A stretch of DNA of 64,000 nt from Gammaproteobacteria bacterium (lineage in GTDB: Bacteria; Pseudomonadota; Gammaproteobacteria; Burkholderiales; Gallionellaceae): NCBI GenBank assembly GCA_018813765.1, contig JAHJBC010000006.1, forward strand, positions 310,001 to 374,000, read 5' to 3'. Made by a program: the position numbers and the translations under genes. Below are positions 15,963-25,557 of the stretch, in pieces. The notes under the pieces were generated by a model, which had not been told where the DNA came from, searched no databases, and saw only the letters and a list, made by a program, of their open reading frames with translations. Position 1 is the first letter of the stretch. Every line of letters begins with the position of its first letter.

Positions 15963-16640
15963 ATGTCTGAATTCTACGCATTGGTCCCCGCTGCCGGCTT
16001 CGGCGCCCGCATGGGCAACGAGCTGCCCAAGCAATATCTCGAACTGGCCGGGAAGCCGATGATCTGGCATGCCCTTTCCACCCTGTGCGCCCATCCCGAC
16101 ATCGGGACCGTGTTCGTGGTGCTGGCGCCCGGCGACGAACATTTCGCGCGCTACGATTGGTCGCATTGCGGTAGCAAGCTGGCCCCTTTGTATTGCGGCG
16201 GCGAGACGCGTGCCGGGAGCGTGGCCAACGGCCTGCTGGCCTGCGAACTGGAGCCGGACGACTGGGTGCTGGTGCACGATGCTGCGCGACCCTGCCTGAC
16301 GCAGGCGCTGCTGGACAAGATGATCGCGGAACTGCGCGACGACCCGGTGGGCGGCATCCTCGCCGTGCCGGTGGCGGACACGCTCAAGCGCGCCGACGCG
16401 CAACAGCGCATCGCCCACACCGAACCGCGCGAAGGCCTGTGGCAGGCACAGACACCGCAGATGTTCCGCGCCGGGGTGCTGGCCGAGGCGCTGGCGCGCT
16501 GCAACAGTGTCACCGACGAGGCCTCGGCCGTCGAGGCACTGGGGCTGCAGCCGAAACTGGTGGCGAGCGATTCATCGAACTTCAAGGTGACTTATCCGCA
16601 GGACATCGTGCTGGCGGAGTTGTTGTTAACAAGCTTGTAG
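15963..16640 (+). CDS. ispD: 2-C-methyl-D-erythritol 4-phosphate cytidylyltransferase
   Basis: 225 residues, standard length. It couples CTP to methylerythritol phosphate in the non-mevalonate isoprenoid pathway. Signatures are [18 protein letters not shown] (CTP-binding loop), [17 protein letters not shown] and [10 protein letters not shown]. It is followed by ispF, the usual partner. It is divergent from mfd. Its stop codon lies inside the GTAGC-rich repeat that separates it from ispF. Confidence 0.97.
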   Translation: MSEFYALVPAAGFGARMGNELPKQYLELAGKPMIWHALSTLCAHPDIGTVFVVLAPGDEHFARYDWSHCGSKLAPLYCGGETRAGSVANGLLACELEPDDWVLVHDAARPCLTQALLDKMIAELRDDPVGGILAVPVADTLKRADAQQRIAHTEPREGLWQAQTPQMFRAGVLAEALARCNSVTDEASAVEALGLQPKLVASDSSNFKVTYPQDIVLAELLLTSL

Positions 16641-16709
16641 CTTGTAGCCTGTAGCTCGTAGCCGACCCCGTTTTTGCTACCAGCTACAAGCTACCAGCTA
16701 CAAGCTCAA
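16631..16709. repeat. GTAGC-rich palindromic repeat, family D
   Basis: Several CTTGTAGC units are followed after a GTTTTTGC spacer by inverted GCTACAAG/GCTACCAG units, giving a 79-bp hairpin. It starts at an AACAAGCT sequence containing the last codons of ispD and ends just before the AGAGGA ribosome site of ispF. A sister copy with the same relation to gene ends lies at 31978. Confidence 0.85.
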
Positions 16710-16718
16710 GAGGAAAAA

Positions 16719-17189
16719 ATGAGAATCGGACAAGGTTTCGACGTTCACCAGTTGGTGGCAGGCCGCAAGCTGATCATCGGCGGTGTGGATATTCCGCATG
16801 ACAAAGGCCTGCTCGGCCATTCCGATGCCGACGTGCTGCTGCATGCCATTTGCGACGCGATACTGGGCGCGGCAGCGCTGGGCGACATCGGTAAACATTT
16901 CGCCGATACGGATGCCAAATATAAAGACATCGACAGCCGCCTGCTGCTGCGCGACGTGGCGAACAAGATCAATGCCGCCGGATACCGCATCGGCAACGTT
17001 GATGCCACCATCATCGCGCAGGCGCCGAAGATGGCGCCGCATATACCGCGCATGGTCGCCAACATCGCCGCCGACCTCGGCATCGCGCACAACGCGGTGA
17101 ACGTGAAAGCGACCACCACCGAGCAACTGGGTTACACCGGCCGCGGCGAAGGCATCGCGGCGCAGGCGGTGGTTCTGTTGCTGGTTTGA
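16719..17189 (+). CDS. ispF: 2-C-methyl-D-erythritol 2,4-cyclodiphosphate synthase
   Basis: 156 residues, usual size of the trimeric zinc enzyme. The ATG at 16719 follows AAGAGGA and opens with [12 protein letters not shown], whose Asp and His are zinc ligands. [24 protein letters not shown] is the main family signature and contains the third zinc ligand. [22 protein letters not shown] ends the protein. It converts the IspE product to the cyclic diphosphate. Confidence 0.97.
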   Translation: MRIGQGFDVHQLVAGRKLIIGGVDIPHDKGLLGHSDADVLLHAICDAILGAAALGDIGKHFADTDAKYKDIDSRLLLRDVANKINAAGYRIGNVDATIIAQAPKMAPHIPRMVANIAADLGIAHNAVNVKATTTEQLGYTGRGEGIAAQAVVLLLV

Positions 17190-17202
17190 GAGCAAACCCG
17201 AT

Positions 17203-17316
17203 GTCCACGAAAAACACGAAAAGCACGAAAATAACCCCATCCATGCGTAGGCTGCTCTGCATTGAGGCTGAATACGCTATGCTGTTTTGTTCGTGCTTTT
17301 CGTGTCTTTCGTGGAC
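17203..17316. repeat. Palindromic repeat, family B (GTCCACGAAAAACACGAAAAGC)
   Basis: The left arm begins GTCCACGAAAAACACGAA and the right arm is its inverted copy ending CGTGTCTTTCGTGGAC. The loop is unrelated sequence of about 60 bp. Copies with different loops lie at 25398 and 30150, each between genes. The repeat ends 15 bases before the tsaB start. Confidence 0.85.
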
Positions 17317-17330
17317 CAGATGATTTTTTC

Positions 17331-18002
17331 ATGAACATTCTTGCAATCGAAACCTCCACCGAATACTGCTCCGTCGCGCTGTGGCAGGACGGTACAGTCG
17401 TCGAGCGCAGCGAACTGGTCGGGCAGAAGCACTCCGAGGTGCTGATCCCCATGATCGATGAATTACTGCAGGCTGCCGGCCACAAGCTGCAAGCCATGGA
17501 CGGCATTGCCTTCGGCAAAGGTCCCGGTTCCTTCACCGGCGTACGCATCGCCTGCGGGGTGGCTCAAGGCCTGGCGCTGGGTGCCGAGGTGAAAGTGGTC
17601 GGCGTATGCACTTTGCAGGCGCTGGCCGAAGCAAGCGGCCGCGACAAGGTCATCGCCGCGCTGGATGCGCGCATGGGCGAGTTGTATCTTGCGGCCTACG
17701 AGAAACGCGAGGGTGCCTGGATCGAGGTGGTTGCGCCCTGTCTCTGTCGACCGGATGTGACACCGATGCTGCCGGGCAAGGATTGGGCCGGTGTCGGCAA
17801 CGGCTTTGCGGTGGCGGGGGCCATTCTGCAGCCGCGCTATGCGTTGCAGCATGTGGATGCGCAGGCTATGCCGCAAGCAGCAGCAGTGGCGCGACTGGCG
17901 GCGGCGGAGTTCGCCAAAGGTAATGCGGTGGATGCGGCGCTGGCGCTGCCGCTCTATCTGCGCGACAAGGTGGCGCTGACTACGCGCGAGCGCGCGGCAT
18001 GA
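17331..18002 (+). CDS. tsaB: tRNA threonylcarbamoyladenosine biosynthesis protein TsaB
   Basis: 223 residues. It starts MNILAIETSTEYCSVALW, the ASKHA phosphate-1 strand, followed by KHSEVLIPMIDELL and GPGSFTGVRIACGVAQGLA, all characteristic of TsaB, the scaffold that works with TsaD and TsaE to make t6A37 on tRNA. There is no obvious ribosome site because the family B repeat ends right in front of the ATG. The stop overlaps the rimI start. Confidence 0.95.
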   Translation: MNILAIETSTEYCSVALWQDGTVVERSELVGQKHSEVLIPMIDELLQAAGHKLQAMDGIAFGKGPGSFTGVRIACGVAQGLALGAEVKVVGVCTLQALAEASGRDKVIAALDARMGELYLAAYEKREGAWIEVVAPCLCRPDVTPMLPGKDWAGVGNGFAVAGAILQPRYALQHVDAQAMPQAAAVARLAAAEFAKGNAVDAALALPLYLRDKVALTTRERAA

Positions 18003-18436
18003 TCCTGCGCGACATGACCGAGGCCGATCTGGATGCAGTGCTGCGCATCGAGCGCGAGGTGCATGCGCATCCGTGGACGCTGGGGAATTTCAGCGATGCG
18101 CTGCGCAGTAAATACGAGTGCAAGGTGTGCGAACATGAAGGGCAGATGTTGGGCTATGCGGTGATGATGCTGGCGGTGGATGAGGCCGAACTGCTCGACA
18201 TCGCCATCGCGGCGCAACACCAGCGCCGGGGCTGGGGGCGCAAGCTGCTGGATGAGATGATGGTGCTGGCGCGCCGCCGCAACATGCAGCGCCTGGTGCT
18301 GGAAGTGCGGGCCTCCAATGCGGTGGCGATAGACCTCTATCGCAAGGCGGGGTTTGCCGATATCGGATTGCGCCGCGAATATTATCCGGCGGAGAATGGA
18401 CGCGAGGATGCGATCCTGATGGGACGGGGACTGTGA
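17999..18436 (+). CDS. rimI: Ribosomal protein S18 alanine N-acetyltransferase
   Basis: 145 residues of GNAT fold. The acetyl-CoA loop is visible as IAAQHQRRGWGRKLL (R/Q-x-x-G-x-G/A), followed by LEVRASNAVAIDLYRKAGFADIGLRREYY, the RimI signature. The tsaB-rimI arrangement with ATGA overlaps is common. Confidence 0.94.
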   Translation: MILRDMTEADLDAVLRIEREVHAHPWTLGNFSDALRSKYECKVCEHEGQMLGYAVMMLAVDEAELLDIAIAAQHQRRGWGRKLLDEMMVLARRRNMQRLVLEVRASNAVAIDLYRKAGFADIGLRREYYPAENGREDAILMGRGL

Positions 18437-19176
18437 ATATCCGGGACGAGAATGTACTGCGTGAATTGAACCTCTATCCGCTGTGGGTGCGGCGGGATCT
18501 GCCTGCGCCGGAAGAGGTGGCGCCTGTTGTCGCGCAAGCCGAAGCGCGCGTCGCCGAATCCATCCCCGTTGAACCCGCCGCGCCAGTCACGATATCTCGT
18601 TCGGAGCACGTTGCCGTCGCGACCGACTGGGCCGGGCTCAAGCAACAGGTGCGCGACTGCACCGCCTGCAAGCTGCGCGCGGGCTGCACACAGACCGTGT
18701 TCGGCGTTGGCGACGAAAATGCGGATTGGCTGTTCGTCGGCGAAGGCCCCGGCGCGGACGAGGATGCGCAGGGCGAGCCGTTCGTGGGGCAGGCGGGCAA
18801 GCTGCTCGACAACATGCTGGCTGCGATCAAACTCAAGCGTGGCGACAACGTCTACATCGCCAACATCGTCAAATGCCGCCCCCCCGGCAACCGTACGCCC
18901 GAGGCGGACGAGATCGCCACCTGCCTGCCGTATCTGCGCCAGCAGATCGCGCTGATCAAACCCAAACTCATCGTCGCGCTGGGCAAAACCGCTGCGACCT
19001 CCCTGCTTGGACGAGAGGCTACGCTGGGTTCCTTGCGCGGCACCATCCACGACTTTGAAGGCACGCCGCTGCTCGTCACCTATCACCCGGCCTACCTGTT
19101 GCGCAGCCCGGCCGAGAAGGCCAAGGCCTGGCAGGATCTGTGCGAGGCGGTGCGTCTGATGTCGGCGCGAGACTGA
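18433..19176 (+). CDS. Uracil-DNA glycosylase, family 4 (Fe-S type)
   Basis: 247 residues from a GTG overlapping the rimI stop. An N-terminal leader of about 70 residues, poorly conserved in the family, precedes the glycosylase core. Cysteine ligands of the 4Fe-4S cluster appear in [10 protein letters not shown] and in [18 protein letters not shown]. Motif A is [18 protein letters not shown] and the late motif is TYHPAYLLR. It removes uracil from DNA for base excision repair. Placement beside tsaB-rimI is common in betaproteobacteria. Confidence 0.93.
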   Translation: MNIRDENVLRELNLYPLWVRRDLPAPEEVAPVVAQAEARVAESIPVEPAAPVTISRSEHVAVATDWAGLKQQVRDCTACKLRAGCTQTVFGVGDENADWLFVGEGPGADEDAQGEPFVGQAGKLLDNMLAAIKLKRGDNVYIANIVKCRPPGNRTPEADEIATCLPYLRQQIALIKPKLIVALGKTAATSLLGREATLGSLRGTIHDFEGTPLLVTYHPAYLLRSPAEKAKAWQDLCEAVRLMSARD

Positions 19177-19292
19177 ATACTGCGATCCTGGCAGTAGCCA
19201 TGCCGATTGCATGGTTGAGCGAGTGCGATTCGCTTGCAACGCAAAACTGCATTAGCATCCGCACGACGAATCTCTGAAGGGGAACGAGCAGC

Positions 19293-22200
19293 ATGAAGCT
19301 GAGCGACATCCGTTTGTCCACGCGCATCACGGTCGGCATGCTGCTGCTGGTGGCGGCCAGCGCGCTGGTATGGATCGCCAGCGAGAACATGCGGCTGCAT
19401 GATGCTTATCTGATGGAACGCGGTGCCGATCTGGAAGCGTCGCTGCATGTCGGGAAGTCGCGCATGGCGCAATCCATCGAGACCCTGCGCCAGGACGTGG
19501 TGTTCCTGGCCACCACGCCGCCGATCTCCGGCATCGTGCGGGCGAAGGCCAACGGCGGCATCGACCCGCGCGACAACAATCCCTACGAGACCTGGGAAAA
19601 ACGCCTGCAGGAGATATTCGCGGCCTTCCTGCGCGCGCATCCGGTCTATTATCAGGCGCGCTATGTCGGGGTGGCGAACGGCGGTCGCGAGCTCGTCCGG
19701 GTGGAAAGAATCTCAGGCCGCGTCGAAGTGACACCGCGCGAACTGCTGCAAGCCAAGGGCGACCGCGATTATTTTGCGGCTGGTCTTGGCCTGTCGCTGG
19801 GGCGTGTGCATCTTTCCGAGTTCAACCTCAACCAGGAATGGGGCAAGATCGAGGTGCCGCATCGTCCCACCCTGCGTGCCGTCACCCCGGTATTCGATGC
19901 GAACGGCATGGTATTCGGCATGCTGGTGCTCAATATGGATGTCACACCGCTACTGGCATCCGCCGCCACCGGGATACCGCCCGGAGTGGAGGCTTACGTC
20001 GCCGACGAACAGGGACGATATCTGCTGCATCCCGACGCCAGTCGCGCCTTCGCGTTCGAGTTCGGCAGCAAACCCGGCATCAGCGATGATTTTCCCTCAC
20101 TTGCACCGATGTTCGGCATACGCACGCCGGACTACCTGCCCTTGCATACGGCCGACAGCGGAGCAGGACAACAATTCCTGGCGGCGGAACGGCTGTTCTT
20201 CGATGCCAGCAAGCCCTCGCGCTTCCTGGTGCTGGCCTATCGTATTCCGCCCGCAGTGGTGGCCGCACAGTCTTCCCGCATCCTGTGGCCGCGCGTCTTC
20301 TATGCACTGCTGACCATGCTGCTGGCGGGTGGGGCGCTGATATACATGTTGCGCCGCACATTCTCGCCGCTGGCACGCATAACTGCCGACGCACGTGCGA
20401 TTGCCGGCGGCGACCGTCAGTTGCGCCTGAGCAGCAACGGTGGCGGCGAGATCGGCGAGCTCGCCGAAACGCTCAATGTCATGCTGGACAAACTGGCGGT
20501 GTGCGAACTGACCGAAAAGGAGAACGAGTTCCGCCGCAGCATCACCGCGACCACCAAGGACGGCTACTGGCTGGTGGATGCCCTGGGCTATGTGCTTGAG
20601 GCGAACCAGGCCTATGCCGACATGTCGGGATACACCAGGAAGGAACTGGTCGGCCTGCACATCAGTCGGCTGGAAGCAAAAGAACGTTCGACAGAAGAGG
20701 TCATGGCGCATGTCGTCGGCATCATCGAGAAGGGCGGCGAGGTGTTCGAGACCGTTCACCGCCGCAAGGACGGCAGCGAATACGAAGTCGAGGTATCCAC
20801 CACCTTTCTGCCGGTCACGCAGAACTTCGTGGCCTTCTGCCGCGACATCTCGGAACGCAAGCAGGCCGAAGCGGTGCTGCGGCTGCACAAGGTGGTGGTC
20901 GATACCGCGATGGACGGTTTCTTCGCTGCCGATCTGGACGGCGTGCTGCAGGAGGTCAACGCCGCCTATGCGGCCATGACCGGCTACACCCCGGAGGAAC
21001 TGGTGGGCATGAACATCAGCCAGCTGGAGGCGATCGCCAGACCCGAGGATGTCAGGGATCATTTGGACAAGCTGAAAGCGCAGGGCTACGACCGCTTCGA
21101 GACGCGCCACCGCGGCAAGGATGGCAAAGAGTTCGATATCGAAGTGTCGGTCACCCATATCAAGGGCGGCACGCGGATATTCGCATTCTGCCGCGACATC
21201 ACCGAACGCAAACGCACGCTGACTGTGCTACAGCGCCACCACCATGTGATCGAGACCGCGATGGACGGCTACTGGATGACCAGCGCCGACGGCTTCCTCG
21301 AAGAGGTCAACCAGGCGTACGCGGATCTGGTCGGTTATTCGATGCAGGAGCTGGTGGGCATGCATATCAGCCAACTCGAGGCCAATGAAAAACCTGAGGA
21401 TGTCAGGGCGCATATCGAGATGATCCTGGTAAAGGGCAAGGATCGCTTCGAGACCCGGCATCGCCGCAAGGATGGCAGCCTGCTCGACCTCGAAATATCG
21501 GTCACTTTCGATGCGCCGAACCGCAAGTTCTTCGTGTTCTGCCACGACATCACCTGGCGCAAACAGGCCAGCATGGAATTGCTGCGCAACCAGTTGCTGC
21601 TCAACGAGGCGGAGCAGCTCGGCAAGTTCGGCAGTTGGGAATTCAATCTGCTGAGCAACGAGCTGCGCTGGTCGGACGAGGTGTATCGCATCTTCGAGTT
21701 CGACCCCGAACTTATCAGTCCGTCCTATGAGCGATTCCTGAAGGTGATCCACCCGGACGATAGAGCCAAAGTGGATGACGCCTATTCCCGTTCCCTGCTG
21801 GATCGCCTGTCCTACGGCATCGAACACCGGCTGCTGTTCCCGGACGGGCGCATCAAATGGCTGCGCGAGCAATGCACGACGGCATTCGATCCGGATGGCA
21901 AACCCCTGCGCTCGGTCGGCATGGTGCAGGACATCACCGAGCAGAAGCGCGTGGAGGGCGAGGTGCGTGTGGCGGCGGCGGCGTTCGAGACGCAGGACGC
22001 CATCGTCATCACCGATGCCAACAGCAGAATCGTCCGCGTCAATAATGCCTTCACGGCCATCACCGGTTACGCCGCCGAAGAGGTGGTCGGCTTGAACCCG
22101 CGGATCATGAGTTCCGGGCGGCATGACAAGGCCTTCTATGCCGCGATGTGGCAACAGATACTGGAGCAGGGGAGTTGGGCGGGCGAGATCTGGGACAAGC

Positions 22201-23666
22201 GCAAGAACGGCGAGATCTACCCGAAATGGATGACCATCACCGCGGTGAAGAACGAGCTGGGCGAGACCGCGCAGTACGTTGCGATCTTCAGCGACATCAC
22301 CGAGCGCAAGCAGGCAGAGGAAGAGATACGCAACCTCGCGTTCTACGACGCGCTCACGCAGTTGCCCAACCGGCGCCTGTTCATGGAGCGTTTCCAGACC
22401 GCATTGCTTGCTTCCGGGCGACACGGCGATGTCGGCGCCATCCTGTTCCTCGACCTGGACCGCTTCAAGACGCTGAACGACACGCTCGGCCACGACTACG
22501 GCGACCTGCTGCTGGTCGAGGTGGCGAAACGCATCAAGTCCTGCGTACGCGAAATCGACACGGTGGCGCGATTGGGCGGCGACGAGTTCGTGGTGCTGCT
22601 GGAGGATCTCGGCAATGAACGCGCGGATGCGTCGCATAAGGTTGGCATGGTGGCGGAGAAAATACGCGAGGTTCTGTCGCTTCCCTACCGGCTCAGGGAG
22701 CACGAGCACTTCAGTTCACCCAGCATCGGCATCAGCCTGTTCCATGGAGACGACGAGCCCATGGATGTGCTGCTCAAGCATGCCGATGCCGCGATGTACC
22801 AGGCCAAGAACGCGGGGCGCAACGCCGTGCGTTTCTACGATCCGGAACTGCAGCAGGATCTGGAGTCGCGCGCCGAACTGGAGAACGATCTGCGCCGTGC
22901 CATCGATAACCGCGAACTGCAGCTGTACTATCAGGTGCAGGTGGACAAAGAGTATCGTCCGGTCGGCTTCGAGGCCCTGATACGCTGGCCGCACCCGCAG
23001 CGCGGCATGGTGCCGCCAGCCCGCTTTATCCCGGTCGCGGAGGAAAGCTCGCTCATCATCGAGATCGGCAACTGGGTGCTGGAGACGGCCTGCGCGCAAC
23101 TGGCCGAGTGGAAGGACGATGCGCGCATGGGCGGGATGACGGTGGCGGTCAATGTCAGCGCGCACCAGTTCCGCGTCCCGGGCTTCGTCGAGCAGATCGA
23201 CGCACTGCTGAAGCGTCACTGGCTGGAGCCGTCACGTTTGAAACTGGAGCTCACCGAGAGCGTGGTGCTGGGCGACCTCAACGAGGTGGTGGTGAAGATG
23301 CAGGCGCTCAAGGCGCTGGGCGTGCAGTTGTCGCTGGACGACTTCGGCACCGGCTATTCCTCGCTGTCCTACCTCAGGCGCCTGCCGCTGGACCAGATCA
23401 AGATAGACCAGAGCTTCGTGCGCGACATCGCGGACGATCTTGAAAACGCCATGATGGTGCTCAGCATCATCGACATGGCGCGCAACTTCCATCTGGATGT
23501 GATCGCGGAAGGCGTGGAGAACGAAGCGCAGCTCGCTTTCCTCGGGCAGCAGGATTGCCAGGCCTACCAGGGTTACCTCTTCGGCAGGCCGGTGCCGGTG
23601 CGGGAACTGGCGGCCGTGCTGGACAGACTGGAGAAAGACACCGGCTACAGCCTGTTGGATCCCTGA
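19293..23666 (+). CDS. Cache-HAMP-PAS(x5)-GGDEF-EAL c-di-GMP turnover protein
   Basis: 1457 residues. A first transmembrane helix (about 12-30) and a second at about 330-350 bracket a periplasmic Cache-type sensor domain; a HAMP-like segment follows. Five PAS domains come next (about 420-540, 545-665, 670-785, 790-910, 915-1040). The first three are close tandem duplicates sharing ELVG-x-x-ISxLEA. The GGDEF domain has RLGGDEF with an REID I-site five residues earlier. The EAL domain keeps FEALIRW, NVSAHQF, ELTES, DDFGTGYSS, KIDQSFV and AEGVE. Both catalytic sites look intact, so it may make or degrade c-di-GMP according to signal. GAAGGGGAA precedes the ATG. Confidence 0.95.
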   Translation: MKLSDIRLSTRITVGMLLLVAASALVWIASENMRLHDAYLMERGADLEASLHVGKSRMAQSIETLRQDVVFLATTPPISGIVRAKANGGIDPRDNNPYETWEKRLQEIFAAFLRAHPVYYQARYVGVANGGRELVRVERISGRVEVTPRELLQAKGDRDYFAAGLGLSLGRVHLSEFNLNQEWGKIEVPHRPTLRAVTPVFDANGMVFGMLVLNMDVTPLLASAATGIPPGVEAYVADEQGRYLLHPDASRAFAFEFGSKPGISDDFPSLAPMFGIRTPDYLPLHTADSGAGQQFLAAERLFFDASKPSRFLVLAYRIPPAVVAAQSSRILWPRVFYALLTMLLAGGALIYMLRRTFSPLARITADARAIAGGDRQLRLSSNGGGEIGELAETLNVMLDKLAVCELTEKENEFRRSITATTKDGYWLVDALGYVLEANQAYADMSGYTRKELVGLHISRLEAKERSTEEVMAHVVGIIEKGGEVFETVHRRKDGSEYEVEVSTTFLPVTQNFVAFCRDISERKQAEAVLRLHKVVVDTAMDGFFAADLDGVLQEVNAAYAAMTGYTPEELVGMNISQLEAIARPEDVRDHLDKLKAQGYDRFETRHRGKDGKEFDIEVSVTHIKGGTRIFAFCRDITERKRTLTVLQRHHHVIETAMDGYWMTSADGFLEEVNQAYADLVGYSMQELVGMHISQLEANEKPEDVRAHIEMILVKGKDRFETRHRRKDGSLLDLEISVTFDAPNRKFFVFCHDITWRKQASMELLRNQLLLNEAEQLGKFGSWEFNLLSNELRWSDEVYRIFEFDPELISPSYERFLKVIHPDDRAKVDDAYSRSLLDRLSYGIEHRLLFPDGRIKWLREQCTTAFDPDGKPLRSVGMVQDITEQKRVEGEVRVAAAAFETQDAIVITDANSRIVRVNNAFTAITGYAAEEVVGLNPRIMSSGRHDKAFYAAMWQQILEQGSWAGEIWDKRKNGEIYPKWMTITAVKNELGETAQYVAIFSDITERKQAEEEIRNLAFYDALTQLPNRRLFMERFQTALLASGRHGDVGAILFLDLDRFKTLNDTLGHDYGDLLLVEVAKRIKSCVREIDTVARLGGDEFVVLLEDLGNERADASHKVGMVAEKIREVLSLPYRLREHEHFSSPSIGISLFHGDDEPMDVLLKHADAAMYQAKNAGRNAVRFYDPELQQDLESRAELENDLRRAIDNRELQLYYQVQVDKEYRPVGFEALIRWPHPQRGMVPPARFIPVAEESSLIIEIGNWVLETACAQLAEWKDDARMGGMTVAVNVSAHQFRVPGFVEQIDALLKRHWLEPSRLKLELTESVVLGDLNEVVVKMQALKALGVQLSLDDFGTGYSSLSYLRRLPLDQIKIDQSFVRDIADDLENAMMVLSIIDMARNFHLDVIAEGVENEAQLAFLGQQDCQAYQGYLFGRPVPVRELAAVLDRLEKDTGYSLLDP

Positions 23667-23707
23667 GGTGCGAGTGCTGATGACTTAGTGCTGAAGGCTT
23701 AGTGTGG

Positions 23708-23725
23708 GTCGGGCTTCAGCCCGAC
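23708..23725. repeat. GTCGGGCTTCAGCCCGAC hairpin
   Basis: An 18-bp palindrome with a minimal loop between two co-directional c-di-GMP genes. It resembles widespread 'GTCGGGCTGAAGCCCGAC' intergenic repeats. It may weaken read-through, but it has no T-run. Confidence 0.6.
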
Positions 23726-23779
23726 ATGCGGCCGGGCGTTTCGGCTTTATAATGCCCCAAATTCCCTGAACGGTCGGAC

Positions 23780-24748
23780 ATGAAAAAAAGAACAGATGCA
23801 CTCAAAGTGCTGGTGGTGGAAGACAGCAAGGTCACACTCAAGGTCTTGTGCAATTTCCTCGAACGCATGGACATCAAACATCCGCTGACCGCCGAGACCG
23901 GTGCCGCGGCCTTCGAGATCTACCGCAGGGAACGCCCGGACATCATCCTGCTCGACGCGCAATTGCCCGACATCGACGGTTTCGACATCGCCAAACAGAT
24001 CCGCGCGAAGGAGCAGAAGGACGACTGGACCGCGATCATCTTTCTTACCAGCATGACCAAGGACGAAGACCTCGCACGCGGCATCGAAGTGGGCGGCGAC
24101 GACTACCTGATGAAGCCGGTGAGCGAAGTGGTGCTGCATGCCAAGGTACGCGCCATGCGCAGGCTGGTGGAGATGCAGCGCGAACTGGTGGACGTCGGCC
24201 ATCAACTGAATGCCGCCAACAAGGAGTTGCAGCGCCTGTCCACCACCGACGGACTCACCGGCATCGCCAACCGCCGCCTGTTCGACGAACTGTCGAAGCG
24301 CGAATGGCGGCGTTGCGAACGCATGAAGAAACCGATCGCGCTGGTGATGGTTGATGTGGACAACTTCAAACTGTTCAACGACGAATACGGCCACCAGGCC
24401 GGCGACAATTGCCTGCGTGCCGTGGCAGCGCAGATGGCGCGCGCCGCGCCGCGCGCATCGGACCTGGCGGCACGTTATGGCGGCGAGGAGTTCGCGCTGG
24501 TGCTGGGCGAGACCGATGCCGACGGCGCGCGCTGGGTGGCGGAGAACATCCGTCAGCGCGTCTCCGAGCTGGGGATCGCGCATATCACCCCGCATCGCCA
24601 TGTCACCATCAGTTGCGGCGTCGCTTCGATCCAGCCTGCAAAAGGCCTTTCACTGGAAGGATTGTTGCGCACTGCCGACAATGCCTTGTATCTGGCCAAG
24701 GGTACCGGGCGGGACCGGGTAGTGGTTGGAGAGTACGGTGAGATTTAA
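23780..24748 (+). CDS. Response regulator with GGDEF output domain
   Basis: 322 residues. The receiver (about 8-130) has the acidic pair in VVEDSKVT, phospho-acceptor Asp in ILLDAQLPD, and lysine in YLMKPVSE. A coiled linker (MQRELVDVGHQLNAANKELQ) leads to the GGDEF domain with RYGGEEF and an RASD I-site five residues before it. It should make c-di-GMP when phosphorylated. No kinase gene is adjacent. It probably partners with an orphan kinase or relays signals alongside the large PAS-GGDEF-EAL gene upstream. Confidence 0.93.
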   Translation: MKKRTDALKVLVVEDSKVTLKVLCNFLERMDIKHPLTAETGAAAFEIYRRERPDIILLDAQLPDIDGFDIAKQIRAKEQKDDWTAIIFLTSMTKDEDLARGIEVGGDDYLMKPVSEVVLHAKVRAMRRLVEMQRELVDVGHQLNAANKELQRLSTTDGLTGIANRRLFDELSKREWRRCERMKKPIALVMVDVDNFKLFNDEYGHQAGDNCLRAVAAQMARAAPRASDLAARYGGEEFALVLGETDADGARWVAENIRQRVSELGIAHITPHRHVTISCGVASIQPAKGLSLEGLLRTADNALYLAKGTGRDRVVVGEYGEI

Positions 24749-24765
24749 CGTTTAAATCTTAATCA

Positions 24766-24898
24766 GCCACGGATGAACACGGATATGCACGGATAAAACC
24801 GTGCGTTACGCGAGAGGTGCTGCTCACCTGAATGGTGAGTGCAGGTTTGCCGGATAAGATATCGCATATCCGTGTTTCATCCGTGTTCATCCGTGGCT
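24766..24898. repeat. Palindromic repeat, family C (CCACGGATGAACACGGAT)
   Basis: The left arm GCCACGGATGAACACGGATA and the right arm ATCCGTGTTCATCCGTGGC are inverted copies about 90 bp apart, with extra CACGGATA/TATCCGTG matches inside. It lies between the response regulator gene and convergent queD. It is the only copy seen in this window. Confidence 0.8.
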
Positions 24899-24922
24899 CA
24901 TTTAGCCTTTTAGGTTTGTCGT

Positions 24923-25360
24923 TCAGAAAGCATCAGCCCAGTTGTTGGGTGTCTCGAACAGTCTCACGCGCTCCAGCTTCAGATGGTTGCCGAAGGTGTC
25001 GCGGTAGGCGTCATGCAGCACATCGAAGGCGATCCGCGCCAAGTTCTCCGCGGTCGGGATCGCGTCCAGTACCACCGTCTTGTGTTCCGGCAGCGTGTTG
25101 AGGAAATCCAGCACCGTCTTGTCGCCGCGATACACCAGGAAGGCATGGTCCCATCCGTCCACCACGCGTTCCTTGGCGATGCGTTTCACATCCGAAAAAT
25201 CCATCACCATGCCCTCTTCCGAAGCCCCCCGTGTCGTGATGATGTCGCCCGACAGGGTGATCTCGATGGCATAACGGTGGCCGTGCAGATGCTTGCACTG
25301 GCTGTTGTGGTTGGGGATGCGGTGACCGGCATCGAATTCAAGTCGGCGGGTGATCTGCAT
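24923..25360 (-). CDS. queD: 6-carboxy-5,6,7,8-tetrahydropterin synthase
   Basis: 145 residues from the ATG at 25360. The frame is open upstream only because it runs through the family B repeat. Zinc-binding histidines appear in FDAGHRIPNH and CKHLHGHRY; the catalytic region includes GMVMDFSDVK and WDHAFLV, and PTAENLAR is the family's late motif. It makes carboxytetrahydropterin for queuosine (preQ0) synthesis. It is monocistronic here, with no other queuosine genes in the window. Confidence 0.93.
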   Translation of the reverse strand: MQITRRLEFDAGHRIPNHNSQCKHLHGHRYAIEITLSGDIITTRGASEEGMVMDFSDVKRIAKERVVDGWDHAFLVYRGDKTVLDFLNTLPEHKTVVLDAIPTAENLARIAFDVLHDAYRDTFGNHLKLERVRLFETPNNWADAF

Positions 25361-25397
25361 GGCGTGCTGCCTTTCAATGAATCTGAGAAAACCGCTT

Positions 25398-25528
25398 GTC
25401 CACGAAAAACACGAAAAGCACGAACACATTTAATCGTGTTTGAGGTTCGCGCTTCACGGAAACTGAAGTTCTGAGGTTCCATCGAATCTGGAAGTCCCAG
25501 TTTCGTGTCTTTCGTGTTTTTCGTGGAC
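25398..25528. repeat. Palindromic repeat, family B
   Basis: GTCCACGAAAAACACGAAAA on the left and an inverted TTCGTGTTTTTCGTGGAC on the right, with a loop of about 75 bp. It lies between queD and the transglutaminase gene, both leftward, 38 bases upstream of the queD start. Confidence 0.85.
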
Positions 25529-25557
25529 GACTGTTTTCCCGGTTTGGGTGGCGCGGA

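Noticed and set aside
15747-16418. N-terminal extension of mfd across ispD
   Set aside because: The extension is antisense to ispD. The GTG at 15746 yields a normal Mfd N terminus.
17203-17316. GTCCACGAAAAACACGAAAAGC units considered as CRISPR repeats
   Set aside because: They occur as single inverted pairs at dispersed sites, with no repeat-spacer series and no cas genes.
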